From Motilibacter deserti (lineage in GTDB: Bacteria > Actinomycetota > Actinomycetes > Motilibacterales > Motilibacteraceae), in the NCBI RefSeq assembly GCF_011250635.1, contig NZ_JAANNP010000012.1, forward strand, positions 1 to 64,000: a stretch of 64,000 bases of DNA. Direction: 5' to 3'. The notes below the pieces were generated by a model that saw only the letters and a program-made list of their open reading frames with translations, was not told where the DNA came from and did no database searches. Each line of letters starts with the position of its first letter. Position 1 is the first letter of the stretch. This document shows positions 51,969-62,404 of the stretch, piece by piece. The position numbers and the translations under genes were made by a program.

Positions 51969-53909
51969 TCACCCCACTGTGAAGCGCCCGACGACCGACC
52001 GCAGTTGCTCGGCGTTGCCGCTGAGCCCCTCGGCGACCGTGCGGGTGGTCGCCGCGCTCGCCTCGACGGCCCGTGCCGAGCGGGCAGCCGCCTCGACGCT
52101 GCCGGCAATGCGAGCGCTGGCGCCGGCGACGTCACCGACGTTGCGCGCCATCTGTGCTGCGGCGGCGTCCTGCTCCTCGACGGCGGCCGCGATCGACTGC
52201 TGGATGTCGGCGATCTGCACGACGACGTCGGCCGAAGCGTCGATCGACGTGACCGCGACGCGCGCGTCGGACTGGATGCCGCTGATGCGCGCGACGATGT
52301 CCTCGGCCGCCTGCGCGGTCTGCTGCGCCAGCTGCTTGACCTCCTCCGCGACCACCGCGAAGCCCCGACCGGACTCGCCGGCCCGGGCTGCTTCGATCGT
52401 CGCGTTCAACGCCAGCAGGTGGGTCTGCTCCGCGACGGTGGTGATGAGCTTGACCACGGCACCGATCTCCTCGCTGCTGCGCCCGAGCTGCGCGACCAGC
52501 TCGCTGCTGCCGCGCGTCGCCTCGACCGCGGACGCCGCGACCGAGGTCGCCGACGCCGAGCCCTGCGCGATCTCGCGGATGGCGCTGCCGATCTCGTCGG
52601 TGCCGTGCGCGACGGTGTCGGCAGACGCCGTGACCGTGCGCACCTCCTCCGCAGCGGACGCGGTCTCGCCGGCAGCGGTCCGCGACGCGTCGAACAGGTC
52701 GCCCGATGCGGCGCTCAGGGTCAGGGCCGCGCCCGCGACCGACTCGGCATTGTCGGTGATGGCGCGCATCGTCTCCGACAGGGACTCGGCGGCCTCGTTG
52801 AGGGCGCTGCCCATGGCGCCCACCTCGTCCGCGGTGTCGACGGGTACTCGTACGGTCAGGTCGCCCCCGCGGATGCGGTCGAGCGCGGCACGGGTACGCC
52901 GCAGCGGAGGCACGGTCGACAGGTAGCACCCGGCGAGCAGGTAGGCGACGAGCAGCAGCGCGGCGCCGGTGGCCGACTGGACGACGCGCTTGGCCGACAC
53001 GAAGCCGTCGATGCGGGTCTCGAGGAGCCGGTCGAGGTCGTCCACGAGATGGGAGGACAGTGCGGCGACAGCTGCGGTCGCGGGCTCGGCGGCGTCGACA
53101 GGGACGGTGTCCACTCGCCCGTTGCCCACCGATGCCGTCACGGTGTCGAGAACGCCCTGCGCTGCGCCGGTGGCGGTGCCGACCTGCGGCTCGATCTCGC
53201 GGAGCCCGGCGTCGGCCGTCTGCCGTACCGAGGTCTGCAGCCCGGTGGAAACCGCCTGCAGCGTGGTGGTCAGCGTGCCGCTCGACACGGCGAGGGCCAC
53301 CCGGGCGCTGTCGAGCTCGCTCGCCGACCCGTCCAGCCGGGCCACGGCCGCCCGGTCGACGGCGCCGCCCGCGGTGTCCAGCAGGAGCGGCAGCCGGAAC
53401 ATCACCGCGTCCATCACGTAGTACGAGTCGAGGTCGGGGTCCAGGGTGAGGTTGGAGCCGTCGGACGTGGCCACGACCAGGGCGAGCAGTGCCTGCGTCG
53501 CCGCGGTCCAGTCCGCGTACGCCGATCCCGCCCCCTCCTGGCTGGCCTGCGCCGCGGTGATCGCGTCCCGCGCGGCCTGCCACTCGTCGCTGACTCCGAG
53601 CCGGCTTCCCAGCCGGTCGGTGGCGTCGTCGACCGTGGCCACCTGCGCCGCCAAGGCCGGGACCGGCTGCCCCGAGACGGCCGCGTGACGCGCCGACACG
53701 GCCCCGGCGAGCAGCTCCAACGCGGGCCGGACGTATGCGACGCCCTCGCGTTCCTTCTGGCTGAACGCGATCTGAGAGTTCTGCGCGGAGAGGTACTGCG
53801 CCGCGACGAAGCCCAGCGGCAGCAGCAGGACGACCGTCAGCGCTCCCAGCTTGCCGGCGTAGGGCAGACGCGCCATCAGCGCGCGGCCGGGACCGAGGAA
53901 CGTTCTCAC
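51969..53909 (-). CDS. Methyl-accepting chemotaxis protein
   Basis: 646 aa transmembrane chemoreceptor. Helix 1 is at residues about 19-40 ([20 protein letters not shown]). A helical extracytoplasmic sensor of about 260 residues follows, then helix 2 ([19 protein letters not shown]) and a HAMP domain ([20 protein letters not shown]). The cytoplasmic signalling hairpin has its conserved tip near [19 protein letters not shown] and [19 protein letters not shown]. There are no che or fla genes nearby, so it is an orphan receptor. GTG 53909 has GAAAGG seven bases upstream. The sensor is mostly helical and its ligand is unknown. Confidence 0.94.
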   Translation of the reverse strand: MRTFLGPGRALMARLPYAGKLGALTVVLLLPLGFVAAQYLSAQNSQIAFSQKEREGVAYVRPALELLAGAVSARHAAVSGQPVPALAAQVATVDDATDRLGSRLGVSDEWQAARDAITAAQASQEGAGSAYADWTAATQALLALVVATSDGSNLTLDPDLDSYYVMDAVMFRLPLLLDTAGGAVDRAAVARLDGSASELDSARVALAVSSGTLTTTLQAVSTGLQTSVRQTADAGLREIEPQVGTATGAAQGVLDTVTASVGNGRVDTVPVDAAEPATAAVAALSSHLVDDLDRLLETRIDGFVSAKRVVQSATGAALLLVAYLLAGCYLSTVPPLRRTRAALDRIRGGDLTVRVPVDTADEVGAMGSALNEAAESLSETMRAITDNAESVAGAALTLSAASGDLFDASRTAAGETASAAEEVRTVTASADTVAHGTDEIGSAIREIAQGSASATSVAASAVEATRGSSELVAQLGRSSEEIGAVVKLITTVAEQTHLLALNATIEAARAGESGRGFAVVAEEVKQLAQQTAQAAEDIVARISGIQSDARVAVTSIDASADVVVQIADIQQSIAAAVEEQDAAAAQMARNVGDVAGASARIAGSVEAAARSARAVEASAATTRTVAEGLSGNAEQLRSVVGRFTVG

Positions 53910-54040
53910 CCTCGTACCTTTCGTGGCGGCCGCCGCCCGGCCGGGTTCGGCGTCCTCATCGGGAGGGCACTTGCGCAGCTGAGGCGCTGCGCGAGGCGGA
54001 CCGCCAGCTCACCCGTCCGGCGCAGCGCCGCAGGCGCGCC

Positions 54041-54112
54041 GTCGCGGGCGAGCGCAGCGCCTGCGGCGCAGGGGGGCACGGTCGCGGGCGAGCGCAGCGG
54101 CTCGGGCGCAAG
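54041..54112. repeat. Two 40-bp imperfect direct repeats
   Basis: GTCGCGGGCGAGCGCAGCG occurs at 54041-54059 and again at 54081-54099, each followed after five bases by GGCGCA. They lie in the 264-base gap upstream of the chemoreceptor gene, where I find no gene. Their role is unknown. Confidence 0.6.
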
Positions 54113-54173
54113 CGCACCCTCGCGGGCGGGCGAGCACGAGCCGTCGCTGAAGCGCGCTGCCGCGAAGCCCAGT

Positions 54174-54443
54174 TCAGGTACGCAGGCGCGCCAGCGTCAC
54201 CTCGGGGAACCCCGGCACGCGCGCGCCCAGCTCGCGCAAGTCGATCGTCTCGGGCAGCTCGGCGAGCTCCGCGGAGGGCAGGCCTTCGACCGCACGGCGC
54301 AGGAGCAGCGGCTCCTGGACGGCGGTGAGCCCGAGCTCCTCGAGGAGGCCCGGGTCGACACTGACGTGCAGCGTCCGGGAGGCGAGGGTCACGGCGTACT
54401 CGTGCTCGCCGGCGGCGGTCACGTCGATGTCGTCGGCATGCAT
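54174..54443 (-). CDS. Small conserved-looking hypothetical protein
   Basis: 89 aa, unrecognised. It begins HADDIDVTAAGEHEYAVTLA and continues with strands and a helix (VSVDPGLLEELGLTAVQEPL). Codon use fits the genome and there is no signal or membrane segment, so it should be a small soluble acidic protein. It lies between the chemoreceptor and menA on the same strand, 107 bases downstream of the menA stop. Function unknown. Confidence 0.6.
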   Translation of the reverse strand: MHADDIDVTAAGEHEYAVTLASRTLHVSVDPGLLEELGLTAVQEPLLLRRAVEGLPSAELAELPETIDLRELGARVPGFPEVTLARLRT

Positions 54444-54550
54444 GGGGCGTTCCTATCCCATCGCCCCGCCCGGCGCGAGCCAGGCGAGCCGCGGGTGCCC
54501 CGGTGGACAGGCCCCGCCCGGCGCGAGCGGACGACCCCGCGCGGCGCGAG

Positions 54551-55426
54551 CTAGGAGAGCGCCAGCCCCAGCCCCAGCAGCGCGCCGTACGCGAGCTGCA
54601 GCTTGCCGGTGCCGGCGATCGCGGGGACGAGCGCGCGGCCGAGCGACCCACCGAGCACGACGCGCAGCGGCCCGACGGCGAGCGGGGCGGCGAGCAGCCC
54701 GAGCAGCGCCCACGGCCCGGTCAGGAAGGCCAGGACGACCGGGGCCACCCCCGCGACGGCGACGAGCGCGGCGTACAGCAGCCGGCTGCGCCGGTCGCCG
54801 ATCTTGACGGCCAGCGTGCGCTTGCCGGACACGGCGTCGGTCGGGATGTCGCGCAGGTTGTTGGCGACGAGCAGCGCGCAGGCCAGCGCGCCGACCGGGA
54901 CCGCGGCGACGACCGCCTCGGCCGGCACCCGCTCGGCCTGCGCGAACGTCGTCCCGATGACCGCGACGAGGCCGAAGAACACGAAGACCGCGACCTCGCC
55001 CAGGCCGCGGTAGCCGTACGGCCTCGAGGTGCCGGTGTAGCCCCACGCCGCGGCGATGCACACGGCCCCGACCGCGATCAGCCACCACGCGCCGGTCGCG
55101 ACGACGAGCGCGAGGCCGGCGAGCGCGCCGACGCCGAACGCCGCGAACGCCGCCGCCTTGACCGCTGAGGGGCGGGCGGCGCCGGAGCCGACGAGCCGGA
55201 AGGGCCCGACGCGGTTCTCGTCGGTGCCGCGTACGCCGTCGCTGTAGTCGTTGGCGTAGTTCACGCCGACCTGCAGCGCGAGGGCGACGACCCCGGCCAC
55301 GACCGCGCGCCAGGCGACGGCGCCGTCGACGGCGGTTGCGGCACCGGTCCCGGCCAGCACCGGTGCGACGGCGGCCGGCAGCGTGCGCGGGCGCGCGCCG
55401 GAGACCCACTGGGCGGTCGTCCTCAC
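54551..55426 (-). CDS. menA: 1,4-dihydroxy-2-naphthoate polyprenyltransferase
   Basis: 291 aa UbiA-superfamily prenyltransferase. The first aspartate-rich motif is [14 protein letters not shown] and the second is [19 protein letters not shown], with about eight membrane helices. Attaches the isoprenoid chain to dihydroxynaphthoate, the committing step of menaquinone assembly at the membrane. The start is GTG 55426, within the menE stop (4-base overlap). Confidence 0.94.
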   Translation of the reverse strand: MRTTAQWVSGARPRTLPAAVAPVLAGTGAATAVDGAVAWRAVVAGVVALALQVGVNYANDYSDGVRGTDENRVGPFRLVGSGAARPSAVKAAAFAAFGVGALAGLALVVATGAWWLIAVGAVCIAAAWGYTGTSRPYGYRGLGEVAVFVFFGLVAVIGTTFAQAERVPAEAVVAAVPVGALACALLVANNLRDIPTDAVSGKRTLAVKIGDRRSRLLYAALVAVAGVAPVVLAFLTGPWALLGLLAAPLAVGPLRVVLGGSLGRALVPAIAGTGKLQLAYGALLGLGLALS

Positions 55427-56616
55427 GAGCCGGCCGTCCGCAGCGCGAGCCGGTCGACCTTGCCGGAGGCGAGCATCGGCAGTGCGGGCAGCAGCACCAG
55501 CTCGCGCGGGGCGGCCGCGCGTCCGGCGGCGGCGCGCACGACGGCGCGCAGGTCCGCGAGCGCCGGCGGGTCGGCCGGGTCGGCGGGTACGACGGCCAGC
55601 GCCACGCGCTCCCCCCATTCCGGGTCGGGCCGGGCAAAAGCGGCGGCGGCGCGGACGCCGGGGTGGCCGGACGCAGCGACCTCGACCGCCGCGAGCGCGA
55701 CCTTCTCCCCGCCGCTGATGACGACGTCGTCGACGCGGCCGAGCACGCGCAGCCGGCCGTCGGTGGCCCGCTCGCCGAGGTCGTCGGTGCGGAACCCGCG
55801 CTCGCCGAACCGCTCGGCGGTCAGGTCGGGCCGCAGCCGGTAGCCGGCGGCGAGGACCGGGCCGGAGAGCACCACGCGCCCGTCGGGCTCGAGCTCGAAC
55901 CCGACGCCGTCGAGCGGCACGCCGTCGTAGACGCAGCCCCCACACGTCTCGGACATCCCGTAGGTCGTCACGACCCGGGCGCCGGCCGAGCGGGCGCGCT
56001 CGAGCAGCGCTGCCGGGGCCGCCGCCCCGCCCACGAGGACGGCGTCGTACGCGGCCAGTGCCTCGAGCGCGGCGCCCCCCGCCTCCAGCAGGCGGGCCAG
56101 CTGCGTCGGGACCAGCGAGGTGTACGCCCGCCCGCCCCGCCGGTGCAGCCGGCCGGTCGCGGCCACGAACGCACCCGGCGTGAACCCTGCGTCGAGGTCC
56201 AGCACCTCGGGCTCGGTGCCCGCCAGCAGCGAGCGGGCGACGACCTGCAGGCCGGCGACGTGCCCGACGCCCAGGGCAAGGAGCCAGTGACCGGGCCCGC
56301 CGAGCCGCTGCTCGGTCGCGATGCCCGAAGCCTGCAGCGCACTTCGCCGAAGCAGGGCTCCCTTGGGTGCGCCGGTGGAGCCGCTGGTGGTCACGACCAC
56401 GGCGACGTCGTCGTGCTCGAGGGGAGCGGACTGGTCGTCGGGGCGCAGCGCGGACTCGACCCGGGCCCGGGTCGCCGCGGGCATCGGGGGGAGCGGCAGC
56501 AGGGCCGGCCCGGCGCCGTCGAGCGCGGCCGCGAGCGCCGGGAGGAAGGTGCGCAGCACGTCTGCGCCGGTCGGTGCGGGCAGGGCGGTCAGCGGCGGTA
56601 CGGAAGGCTGCGGCAT
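55423..56616 (-). CDS. menE: o-succinylbenzoate-CoA ligase
   Basis: 397 aa AMP-forming acyl-CoA synthetase. The ATP-binding motif is [56 protein letters not shown] and the C-terminal catalytic lysine in [11 protein letters not shown] follow. Activates succinylbenzoate in menaquinone synthesis; assignment to menE rests on the short length and the coupling to menA. It starts at ATG 56616, divergent from the ROK gene across 60 bases. Confidence 0.92.
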   Translation of the reverse strand: MPQPSVPPLTALPAPTGADVLRTFLPALAAALDGAGPALLPLPPMPAATRARVESALRPDDQSAPLEHDDVAVVVTTSGSTGAPKGALLRRSALQASGIATEQRLGGPGHWLLALGVGHVAGLQVVARSLLAGTEPEVLDLDAGFTPGAFVAATGRLHRRGGRAYTSLVPTQLARLLEAGGAALEALAAYDAVLVGGAAAPAALLERARSAGARVVTTYGMSETCGGCVYDGVPLDGVGFELEPDGRVVLSGPVLAAGYRLRPDLTAERFGERGFRTDDLGERATDGRLRVLGRVDDVVISGGEKVALAAVEVAASGHPGVRAAAAFARPDPEWGERVALAVVPADPADPPALADLRAVVRAAAGRAAAPRELVLLPALPMLASGKVDRLALRTAGS

Positions 56617-56676
56617 GTCCCTTCCAGCGTACTGAGCGCGCCCGGCCGTCATTGACGCGTCGGGCACCCTGTACGC

Positions 56677-57861
56677 GTGAAAGATGCACGGGGGTCCATC
56701 GAAGCGCTGCGGGCGGCGAACCGCGACCGGGTGCTGAGCGCGCTGGGAGCCGTCCGGGTCGCCAGCCGGAGCGATCTCGCCCGGGCGACCAGCCTGTCCC
56801 GGACGACGGTCGCGAGCATCGTCGCCGAGCTCACGTCCTCGGGCCTGGTGCAGGAGTCCGAGCCGGACCGCGGCTCCAAGCAGGGGCGCGGCCGGCCCGG
56901 GACGCTGCTCTCCCTTACCCGGTCCGCGGGCATGGTCGCGGGCATCGACCTCGGCCACCGGCACGTCCGCGTCGCCGTGGCCGACCTGGCGGGCTCCGTC
57001 GTCGCCGAGCGGGCGGCCGAGCTGGACGTGGACTCCTCGCCGGCCGGAGCGCTCGAGGGCGTCGAGGAGCTCCTGCGGAGCGCGCTGCTCGAGGCCCGGA
57101 CCGAGCTGGAGGCGCTGCGGGCCGTCGTGTCGTCCGTCCCCGGGCCGCTGGTGGCCTCCGACGGCACGATCGGCTCGCGCTCGCTGATGCCGCGGTGGAA
57201 CGGGGTCGTGCTCGCCGACGAGCTGGCCGGCCGGCTCGGGCGGGCCGTGGCGGTGCACAACGACGCGAACCTCGGAGCATTGGGCGAGCTGGCCTTCGGC
57301 GCCGCGGCCGGCCTCGAGCACTTCGTCTACGTCAAGCTCGGGTTCGGCATGGGCGCCGGGATCGTGCTGGACGGGCGGCTCTACACCGGCGCGCGCGGGA
57401 TGGCCGGCGAGCTCGGACACGTGATCGTGCAGGAGAACGGCCCGGTCTGCGCCTGCGGCAACCGCGGGTGCCTCGCCGCGACCGTCAGCCTGCGGCGCGT
57501 CCTGGAGCTGCTGCAACCGGCGCACGCCGAGCCGCTCGGCCTCGCAGACCTGCTCGACCTGCTCGCGGACGGGGACGCCGGCGCTCGTCGCATCGTCTAC
57601 GACACCGGCCGCTCGGTCGGCGCCGCGCTCGGGGACCTCGCCAACTGCATCGACCCCGAGGGCGTCATCCTCGGCGGGACGCTGGGCGAGCTGGGCCAGC
57701 CGATCATCGACGGCGTGCGCGCCGGGCTCGACGCGCACGCGCAGCCCGCGATCGCGGGCGGGATCGACGTGCGGCAGGCGGCGCTGGGCGCCCGGTCCGA
57801 GGTCATGGGCGCGGTCGCGCTCGGCATGTCCCAGCTGACGCCGCGGGCCCCGGCCCCCTGA
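56677..57861 (+). CDS. ROK-family transcriptional regulator
   Basis: 394 aa. The N-terminal winged helix is [20 protein letters not shown]. The ROK sugar-kinase-like domain starts [20 protein letters not shown]. It contains [20 protein letters not shown] and the ROK zinc signature [20 protein letters not shown] then GCLAA. These proteins repress sugar-use genes and bind sugars or sugar phosphates. GTG 56677; a hairpin covers its stop. No sugar transport or catabolic operon adjoins it, so the target is unknown. Confidence 0.92.
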   Translation: MKDARGSIEALRAANRDRVLSALGAVRVASRSDLARATSLSRTTVASIVAELTSSGLVQESEPDRGSKQGRGRPGTLLSLTRSAGMVAGIDLGHRHVRVAVADLAGSVVAERAAELDVDSSPAGALEGVEELLRSALLEARTELEALRAVVSSVPGPLVASDGTIGSRSLMPRWNGVVLADELAGRLGRAVAVHNDANLGALGELAFGAAAGLEHFVYVKLGFGMGAGIVLDGRLYTGARGMAGELGHVIVQENGPVCACGNRGCLAATVSLRRVLELLQPAHAEPLGLADLLDLLADGDAGARRIVYDTGRSVGAALGDLANCIDPEGVILGGTLGELGQPIIDGVRAGLDAHAQPAIAGGIDVRQAALGARSEVMGAVALGMSQLTPRAPAP

Positions 57862-57879
57862 GTCGGGAGCCGGGGCCCG
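57844..57879. terminator. Bidirectional terminator between ROK gene and amidase
   Basis: CGGGCCCCGGC and GCCGGGGCCCG form an 11-base perfect stem with an inner CCC/GGG pairing in the loop. The left arm lies in the last codons of the ROK gene. The amidase gene converges from the other side. Confidence 0.7.
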
Positions 57880-57895
57880 GAGGGGCTGTGCGTGC

Positions 57896-59533
57896 TCAGC
57901 GCCTGAGCGCGGGCGTGCTCGCCGGGACCGCGTGGTGGTGCGTGAGCTGCTCGTAGCTGTAGCCCATCCCGAGCAGGCTCGGCTCGCTGAACGGCAGCCC
58001 GAGCAGCTCGACGCCGACCGGCATGCCCGCGGGCGTGAGGCCGGCCGGCACGGTTAGCGCCGGGAAGCCGGTCTGGGCGGACAGCCCGCAGTTGCTGCCC
58101 GGCTGCGCCTCGCCGATCGTGCGCGCGACCTGCTTGATCGTCGGATAGACCAGGGCGTCGAGGTCGTACGCCTCCATCAGCTCGCGCGTGAGCTGCTGCA
58201 GCTGCTGGCGCGCGAGCAGGCGGCCGGTGTAGACGTCGTCCGGCCCGGAGGTGCCGACGAGCGAGCGCAGGAAGGTCAGGACGCTCGGCGTGACCTCGCC
58301 GGAGTCGACGATGTCGGCGATGGTGAGCTTGTTGGCGGGTGCGACCCGGGCGGCGAGCGCCTTGTCGAACTTCGCACCCGGCTGGGCGAGGTAGCGGTTG
58401 AGGTCGCGCTCCATCTCGTCAGCGATGACACCTGAAGCCGAGATCGCCTTCACCAGCTCCGGCTGGTTGGGGACCTCGACGACGTAGGCGCCGGCGCGGG
58501 ACATGTCCGTCGTCGCCTGCCGGACGAGCGTCGTGGTCGGCAGCTCGTCGGGCGTCGTGCCGAGCAGGTCGGTCAGCAGGCCGACGCGCTTGCCCTTGAG
58601 CGCCCTGCCCTGCAGCGACGAGGTGTAGCTCTTCGGGACCTGGCCGAGCGACGCGGCGGTCACCGGGTCCTTCGGGTCGTAGCCCGCGGTCGCGTCCATG
58701 ACCAGCGCGACGTCGCGGACGGACTTGCCGATCGGCCCGCCCACGTCCTGCGTCGCGGACATCGGCGCGATGCCGTCCCGGCTCGACAGCCCGAGGGTGG
58801 GCCGCAGGCCGACGAGGCTGTTCTGCGCGGCGGGGATGCGGATCGAGCCGCAGCTGTCCGAGCCCAGGCCGATCGCGGCGAAGCTGGCGGCGATGCCGGC
58901 GCCGGTGCCGCCACTCGACCCGCCCGGGTTCCGGGTCTGGTCGAAGGGGTTGCGGGTCTGGCCGCCGAGCGAGCTGATCGACGTGATGCCGGCGGCGTAC
59001 TCGTGCAGGTTGGTCTTCGCCACGACGATCGCGCCCGCCGCCCGCAGCTTCGCCACCTGGGTCGCGTCGTCCGCGGGGCGGAAGTCCTTCAGCGCCACCG
59101 AGCCGCTGGTCGTCGGCATGTCACCGGTGTCGTAGTTGTCCTTGACCAGGACGGGAATGCCGTGCAGGGCGCCGCGCACCTTGCCGGCCTTGCGCTCGGC
59201 GTCGAGCTTGCGTGCCTCGGCGAGGGCGGTCCGGCTGGTCGTGATGACGGCGTTGACGCCGGGCTGGCCGGCGTACGCGTCCTCGTAGGCCTTGATGCGG
59301 TTGGTGTAGGCCTGCACGAGCTGGACCGAGGTGACGCGCCCCTGCTGCAGCAGGGCCTGCAGCTCGGAGACCCCCATCGTCACGACGTCACGGGCGACGA
59401 CGGCGGGGGCGAGCGGGGTGGGGGCCGGGGCGGGGGCGGCGGTTGCGCTCGCCGGCGCGGCGAGCGACGCGGCGAGCGCGAGTGCCGCGAGGCCGGGCAC
59501 GGCCTTGCGGCGGAGGAACGAAGTGTGCTGCAC
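57896..59533 (-). CDS. Secreted amidase-signature enzyme
   Basis: 545 aa. A signal peptide (VPGLAALALAASLAAPASATA) leads to an amidase-signature domain. The catalytic lysine is in GIPVLVKDNYDTGD. The Ser-cisSer-Lys triad serines lie in RNPGGSSGGTGAGIAASFAA and GSDSCGSIRIPAA, and the family ending FPALTVPAGLTPAGMPVGVE is present. It hydrolyses amides outside the cell; the substrate is not defined. GTG 59533 is chosen because AAAGGG precedes it at the right distance and the signal then begins at once. A nested dyad lies about 75 bases upstream. Confidence 0.88.
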   Translation of the reverse strand: MQHTSFLRRKAVPGLAALALAASLAAPASATAAPAPAPTPLAPAVVARDVVTMGVSELQALLQQGRVTSVQLVQAYTNRIKAYEDAYAGQPGVNAVITTSRTALAEARKLDAERKAGKVRGALHGIPVLVKDNYDTGDMPTTSGSVALKDFRPADDATQVAKLRAAGAIVVAKTNLHEYAAGITSISSLGGQTRNPFDQTRNPGGSSGGTGAGIAASFAAIGLGSDSCGSIRIPAAQNSLVGLRPTLGLSSRDGIAPMSATQDVGGPIGKSVRDVALVMDATAGYDPKDPVTAASLGQVPKSYTSSLQGRALKGKRVGLLTDLLGTTPDELPTTTLVRQATTDMSRAGAYVVEVPNQPELVKAISASGVIADEMERDLNRYLAQPGAKFDKALAARVAPANKLTIADIVDSGEVTPSVLTFLRSLVGTSGPDDVYTGRLLARQQLQQLTRELMEAYDLDALVYPTIKQVARTIGEAQPGSNCGLSAQTGFPALTVPAGLTPAGMPVGVELLGLPFSEPSLLGMGYSYEQLTHHHAVPASTPALRR

Positions 59534-59605
59534 GTCTGCCCTTTCGGGGGGACGGGTCACGCGACCGGGTGGGAAGGACGCGGCACACCTCAGCAGTGCA
59601 TTGTT

Positions 59606-59633
59606 CCCGGCAGACATCCACGGATTTGCCGGG
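59606..59633. promoter_or_regulatory. Nested dyad upstream of the amidase gene
   Basis: CCCGGCA (59606-59612) and TGCCGGG (59627-59633) enclose the inner palindrome ATCCACGGAT. The outer arms are 21 bases apart centre to centre, two helical turns, as in repressor operators. The regulator is unknown. Confidence 0.35.
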
Positions 59634-59761
59634 ATGTTAAGGCGCGGTACGCGGTGCTCGGGCCTGCCGCGACGCTCGGCTCCGCGAGTGCTGGGCGGGG
59701 TGTGCGGGCCCGTCCGCTGAGGCGCAGGCCGGGCACGGGGCTCGTCGTGCGCGCCGCGCGC

Positions 59762-60631
59762 TCAGGCGCGTGCTGCGCGGAGCGTGCCGGCGGCGGCTCG
59801 ACCGACGAGCGGCACGAGCGGCATGAGCGCCGCGGCGCCGCCGAGCATCGCGACGGCGACGAGCCCGTCGGTCCAGTAGTGGTTCGCCGTCGCCACGACG
59901 ACGAGCACGGTGACGGCCGGGTGCAGCATCCAGAGCCAGCGCCACCGGCTGCGCCCCGCGCGGATGAGCGCGACGGCGACGAGGACGGCCCACCCGACGT
60001 GCAGGGAGGGCATCGCGGCGAGCTGGTTCGTGGCGCCGGACGTCGAGTGCGCATAGACCGACGGCCCGAGCGCCGCCGCCACATCGGTGAAGCCGAGTTC
60101 GGGCATCAGGCGCGGTGGGGCGAGCGGGACGGTGAAGGTCAGGATCAGCGCGCTCGCCGTCACCGCGACGAGGACGGTGCGCGTCCAGGCGAAGTGCACC
60201 CGGTGGCGCACGAAGAGCCAGGCCAGGACGAGGCCCGTCAGCGGGAAGTGCACGCTGGCGTAGTAGGTGTTGGCGGCGCGGGCGAGCCCGGGCCGCGCGA
60301 GGAGCCACTGCTGCAGTGCGAGCTCGTCGGGGAGCCCCATCGCGCGCTCCCAGGCGTAGAGCGAGTGCGCGTTCGCGACCGCCGTCGAGGCCTCGCCCGC
60401 CGCCTGCAGGCGGGCCCAGAGGTAGAGCGCCAGCAGCGCCCCCAGCAGCACGGCCTGCCCCGCCAGCGCGGGCAGGAGCGAGGCCCACTGCGGGTGCGAC
60501 GACCGGCCGGTTGGCTCGCGGGACGCGCTGCCGGCGGGCACGAGGGACGCGTTGTCGGTGGTCGACGGGGCCGCCGGCTGTTGCCGTGGCGGAACGCGTC
60601 CTACCGGCCGCGCGGGGCTGGCGATGCTCAC
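59762..60631 (-). CDS. PAP2-family phosphatase/IPC synthase-like membrane protein
   Basis: 289 aa, about six helices. PAP2 motifs 2 and 3 are visible as MPSLHVGWAVLVAVAL and ANHYWTDGLVAVAML, holding the catalytic histidines. The layout of helices and the WxxxMGLPDE block (WERAMGLPDELALQQWLL) resembles the inositol-phosphorylceramide-synthase-like branch of actinobacteria rather than plain phosphatidate phosphatases. It acts on lipid phosphates at the outer membrane face. GTG 60631 follows GGGAG. Confidence 0.82.
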   Translation of the reverse strand: MSIASPARPVGRVPPRQQPAAPSTTDNASLVPAGSASREPTGRSSHPQWASLLPALAGQAVLLGALLALYLWARLQAAGEASTAVANAHSLYAWERAMGLPDELALQQWLLARPGLARAANTYYASVHFPLTGLVLAWLFVRHRVHFAWTRTVLVAVTASALILTFTVPLAPPRLMPELGFTDVAAALGPSVYAHSTSGATNQLAAMPSLHVGWAVLVAVALIRAGRSRWRWLWMLHPAVTVLVVVATANHYWTDGLVAVAMLGGAAALMPLVPLVGRAAAGTLRAARA

Positions 60632-60702
60632 GAGGGCTCCCGGAGGTGGTGCTCCGCTGCCGCCCGACCGGCGGGCCGGGCGGCAGCGGTACGTGCGGAC
60701 GG

Positions 60703-62211
60703 TCAGACCGCGACGGCAGCCTCGGCCGGCATGTCGTGGCGGGCGGCCCGGATGGCCACGGCGGCCGTGATCAGGCCGGCGACCAGCAGGACCGCGCCCC
60801 AGACGAAGGCCACGTGGTAGCCGTGGACCAGCGCGTCGGGCTGCACCCGCGCGATGTCCGCCGGCGAGGCGGCGTTGTCGGTGATGTAGGCCGTCACGGC
60901 CGACGCGTAGAGCGTGTTGAGCAGGGCCGTGCCGAGCGCGCCGCCGATCTGCTGGGACGTGTTGAGCACCGCCGACGCGATGCCCGCGTCGTGGCCGCCC
61001 ACGCCGACCAGCGCGGTGCTGGAGGTCGGGATGAAGACCAGCGCCATGCCGACGCTCATGACGAGCTCGGAGGGCAGGACGTGCGTCCAGTACGACGTGT
61101 CGGGCGTGATCTGCGTCAGCCACAGCATGCCGATGGTGCCCATGACCAGACCGGTCAGCATCAGCGGGCGCGGGCCGACCTTGGGCAGCAGCTGGGCGGC
61201 GACGCCGGCCGTGACGATGATGCCGAGGCTGAACGGCAGGAAGGCGAAGCCGGACTTCAGCGGGCTGTAGCCCAGCGTCTGCTGCAGGTAGAACGTCAGG
61301 AACAGGAACATCGCGAACATCGCGGCGCCGACGAGCAGGAAGATCACGTACGACCCGCCGCGGTTGCGGTCGAGCACGATGCGCAGCGGCAGCAGCGGGT
61401 GCGACGTCCGCGCCTCGTACGCGACGAACCCGGCGAGCAGGGCGACCGACGCGACCAGGAGAGCGATCGTGGAGGGCGCGGACCAGCCGACGCCCGGCTC
61501 CGCGGCGCGGGTGAAGCCGTAGACGAGGGCCACGAGGCCGGCGGTCGCGAGCACGGTGCCGGGGATGTCGTAGCGGCGGTCACCGGGAGCCCGGCTCTCG
61601 CGCACGAGCGGGATGGCGGCCAGCGCGGTCGCGATCGCGATCGGGACGTTCACCCCGAGGCACCAGCGCCAGGAGGCGTACTCGGTGAGCACGCCGCCGA
61701 GGATCAGGCCGATCGCCGCGCCACCACCGGCGATCGCACCGAACACGCCGAACGCGCGGGCGCGCTCCTTGGGCTCGGTGAACGTCACGGTGATGATCGA
61801 CAGCGCCGCCGGGGCGAGCAGTGCGCCGAACGCACCCTGCAGCGCGCGAGCTGCGAAGAGGAGTTCCTGGTTCGGAGCGAAGCCGCCGAGCGCCGACGCG
61901 CCGGCGAAGCCGAGCAGGCCGATGACGAAGGCGCGCTTGCGGCCGGTGAAGTCGGCGATGCGGCCACCCAGCAGGAGCAGGCCGCCGAAGGCCAGCGTGT
62001 AGGCCGTGATGACCCACTGGACGTTGGCGTCGCTGATGCCGAGGTCGTCACGCGCCGAGGGGAGCGCGATGTTCACGATCGACGCGTCGAGGACCACCAT
62101 GAGCTGGGCGATGGCGACGACCGCGAGGGCCAGCCACCGCTTGGGATCGGGCGGCGCCTCGGCTTCGCTGTGCTGGCCTGGGACCGCGGCCATGTCAGAA
62201 GTCGTAGTCAT
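60703..62211 (-). CDS. DHA2-family MFS multidrug transporter (EmrB/QacA type)
   Basis: 502 aa with fourteen helices. The DHA2 signatures include VVLDASIVNIALPSARDDLG in helix 1, LLLGGRIADFTGRKRAFVIG in the loop after helix 2, and the proline/glycine motif C in helix 5 (GAIAGGGAAIGLILGGVLTE). Proton-driven export of drugs or cationic compounds. ATG 62211 has AGGAG seven bases upstream. A TetR regulator lies 497 bases further on, in the same direction, and is the likely controller. Confidence 0.92.
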   Translation of the reverse strand: MTTTSDMAAVPGQHSEAEAPPDPKRWLALAVVAIAQLMVVLDASIVNIALPSARDDLGISDANVQWVITAYTLAFGGLLLLGGRIADFTGRKRAFVIGLLGFAGASALGGFAPNQELLFAARALQGAFGALLAPAALSIITVTFTEPKERARAFGVFGAIAGGGAAIGLILGGVLTEYASWRWCLGVNVPIAIATALAAIPLVRESRAPGDRRYDIPGTVLATAGLVALVYGFTRAAEPGVGWSAPSTIALLVASVALLAGFVAYEARTSHPLLPLRIVLDRNRGGSYVIFLLVGAAMFAMFLFLTFYLQQTLGYSPLKSGFAFLPFSLGIIVTAGVAAQLLPKVGPRPLMLTGLVMGTIGMLWLTQITPDTSYWTHVLPSELVMSVGMALVFIPTSSTALVGVGGHDAGIASAVLNTSQQIGGALGTALLNTLYASAVTAYITDNAASPADIARVQPDALVHGYHVAFVWGAVLLVAGLITAAVAIRAARHDMPAEAAVAV

Positions 62212-62226
62212 GTGTGTCTCCTGTCG

Positions 62227-62257
62227 CTGCGCAACACCAGATCTGTGATGTGCGCAG
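62227..62257. promoter_or_regulatory. Inverted repeat in the MFS leader
   Basis: CTGCGCA (62227-62233) and TGCGCAG (62251-62257) form perfect seven-base arms 17 bases apart. They lie directly upstream of the MFS ribosome-binding site. This could be an operator or an RNA stem. Confidence 0.35.
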
Positions 62258-62404
62258 TGCGTTTCGTGTGTCAGGTGAAGGTGCGCGGCGTGCGCGTTGT
62301 CGTGCGTGCGCCGGCTGTCCGTCCGGGTGGGGGCGGGCTCTCCAGTGTCCTGGCCCGGCCCGTGCCGTCGCGAGGTGTTTTTCGTCGGTGGGGTACGCCG
62401 TGGC

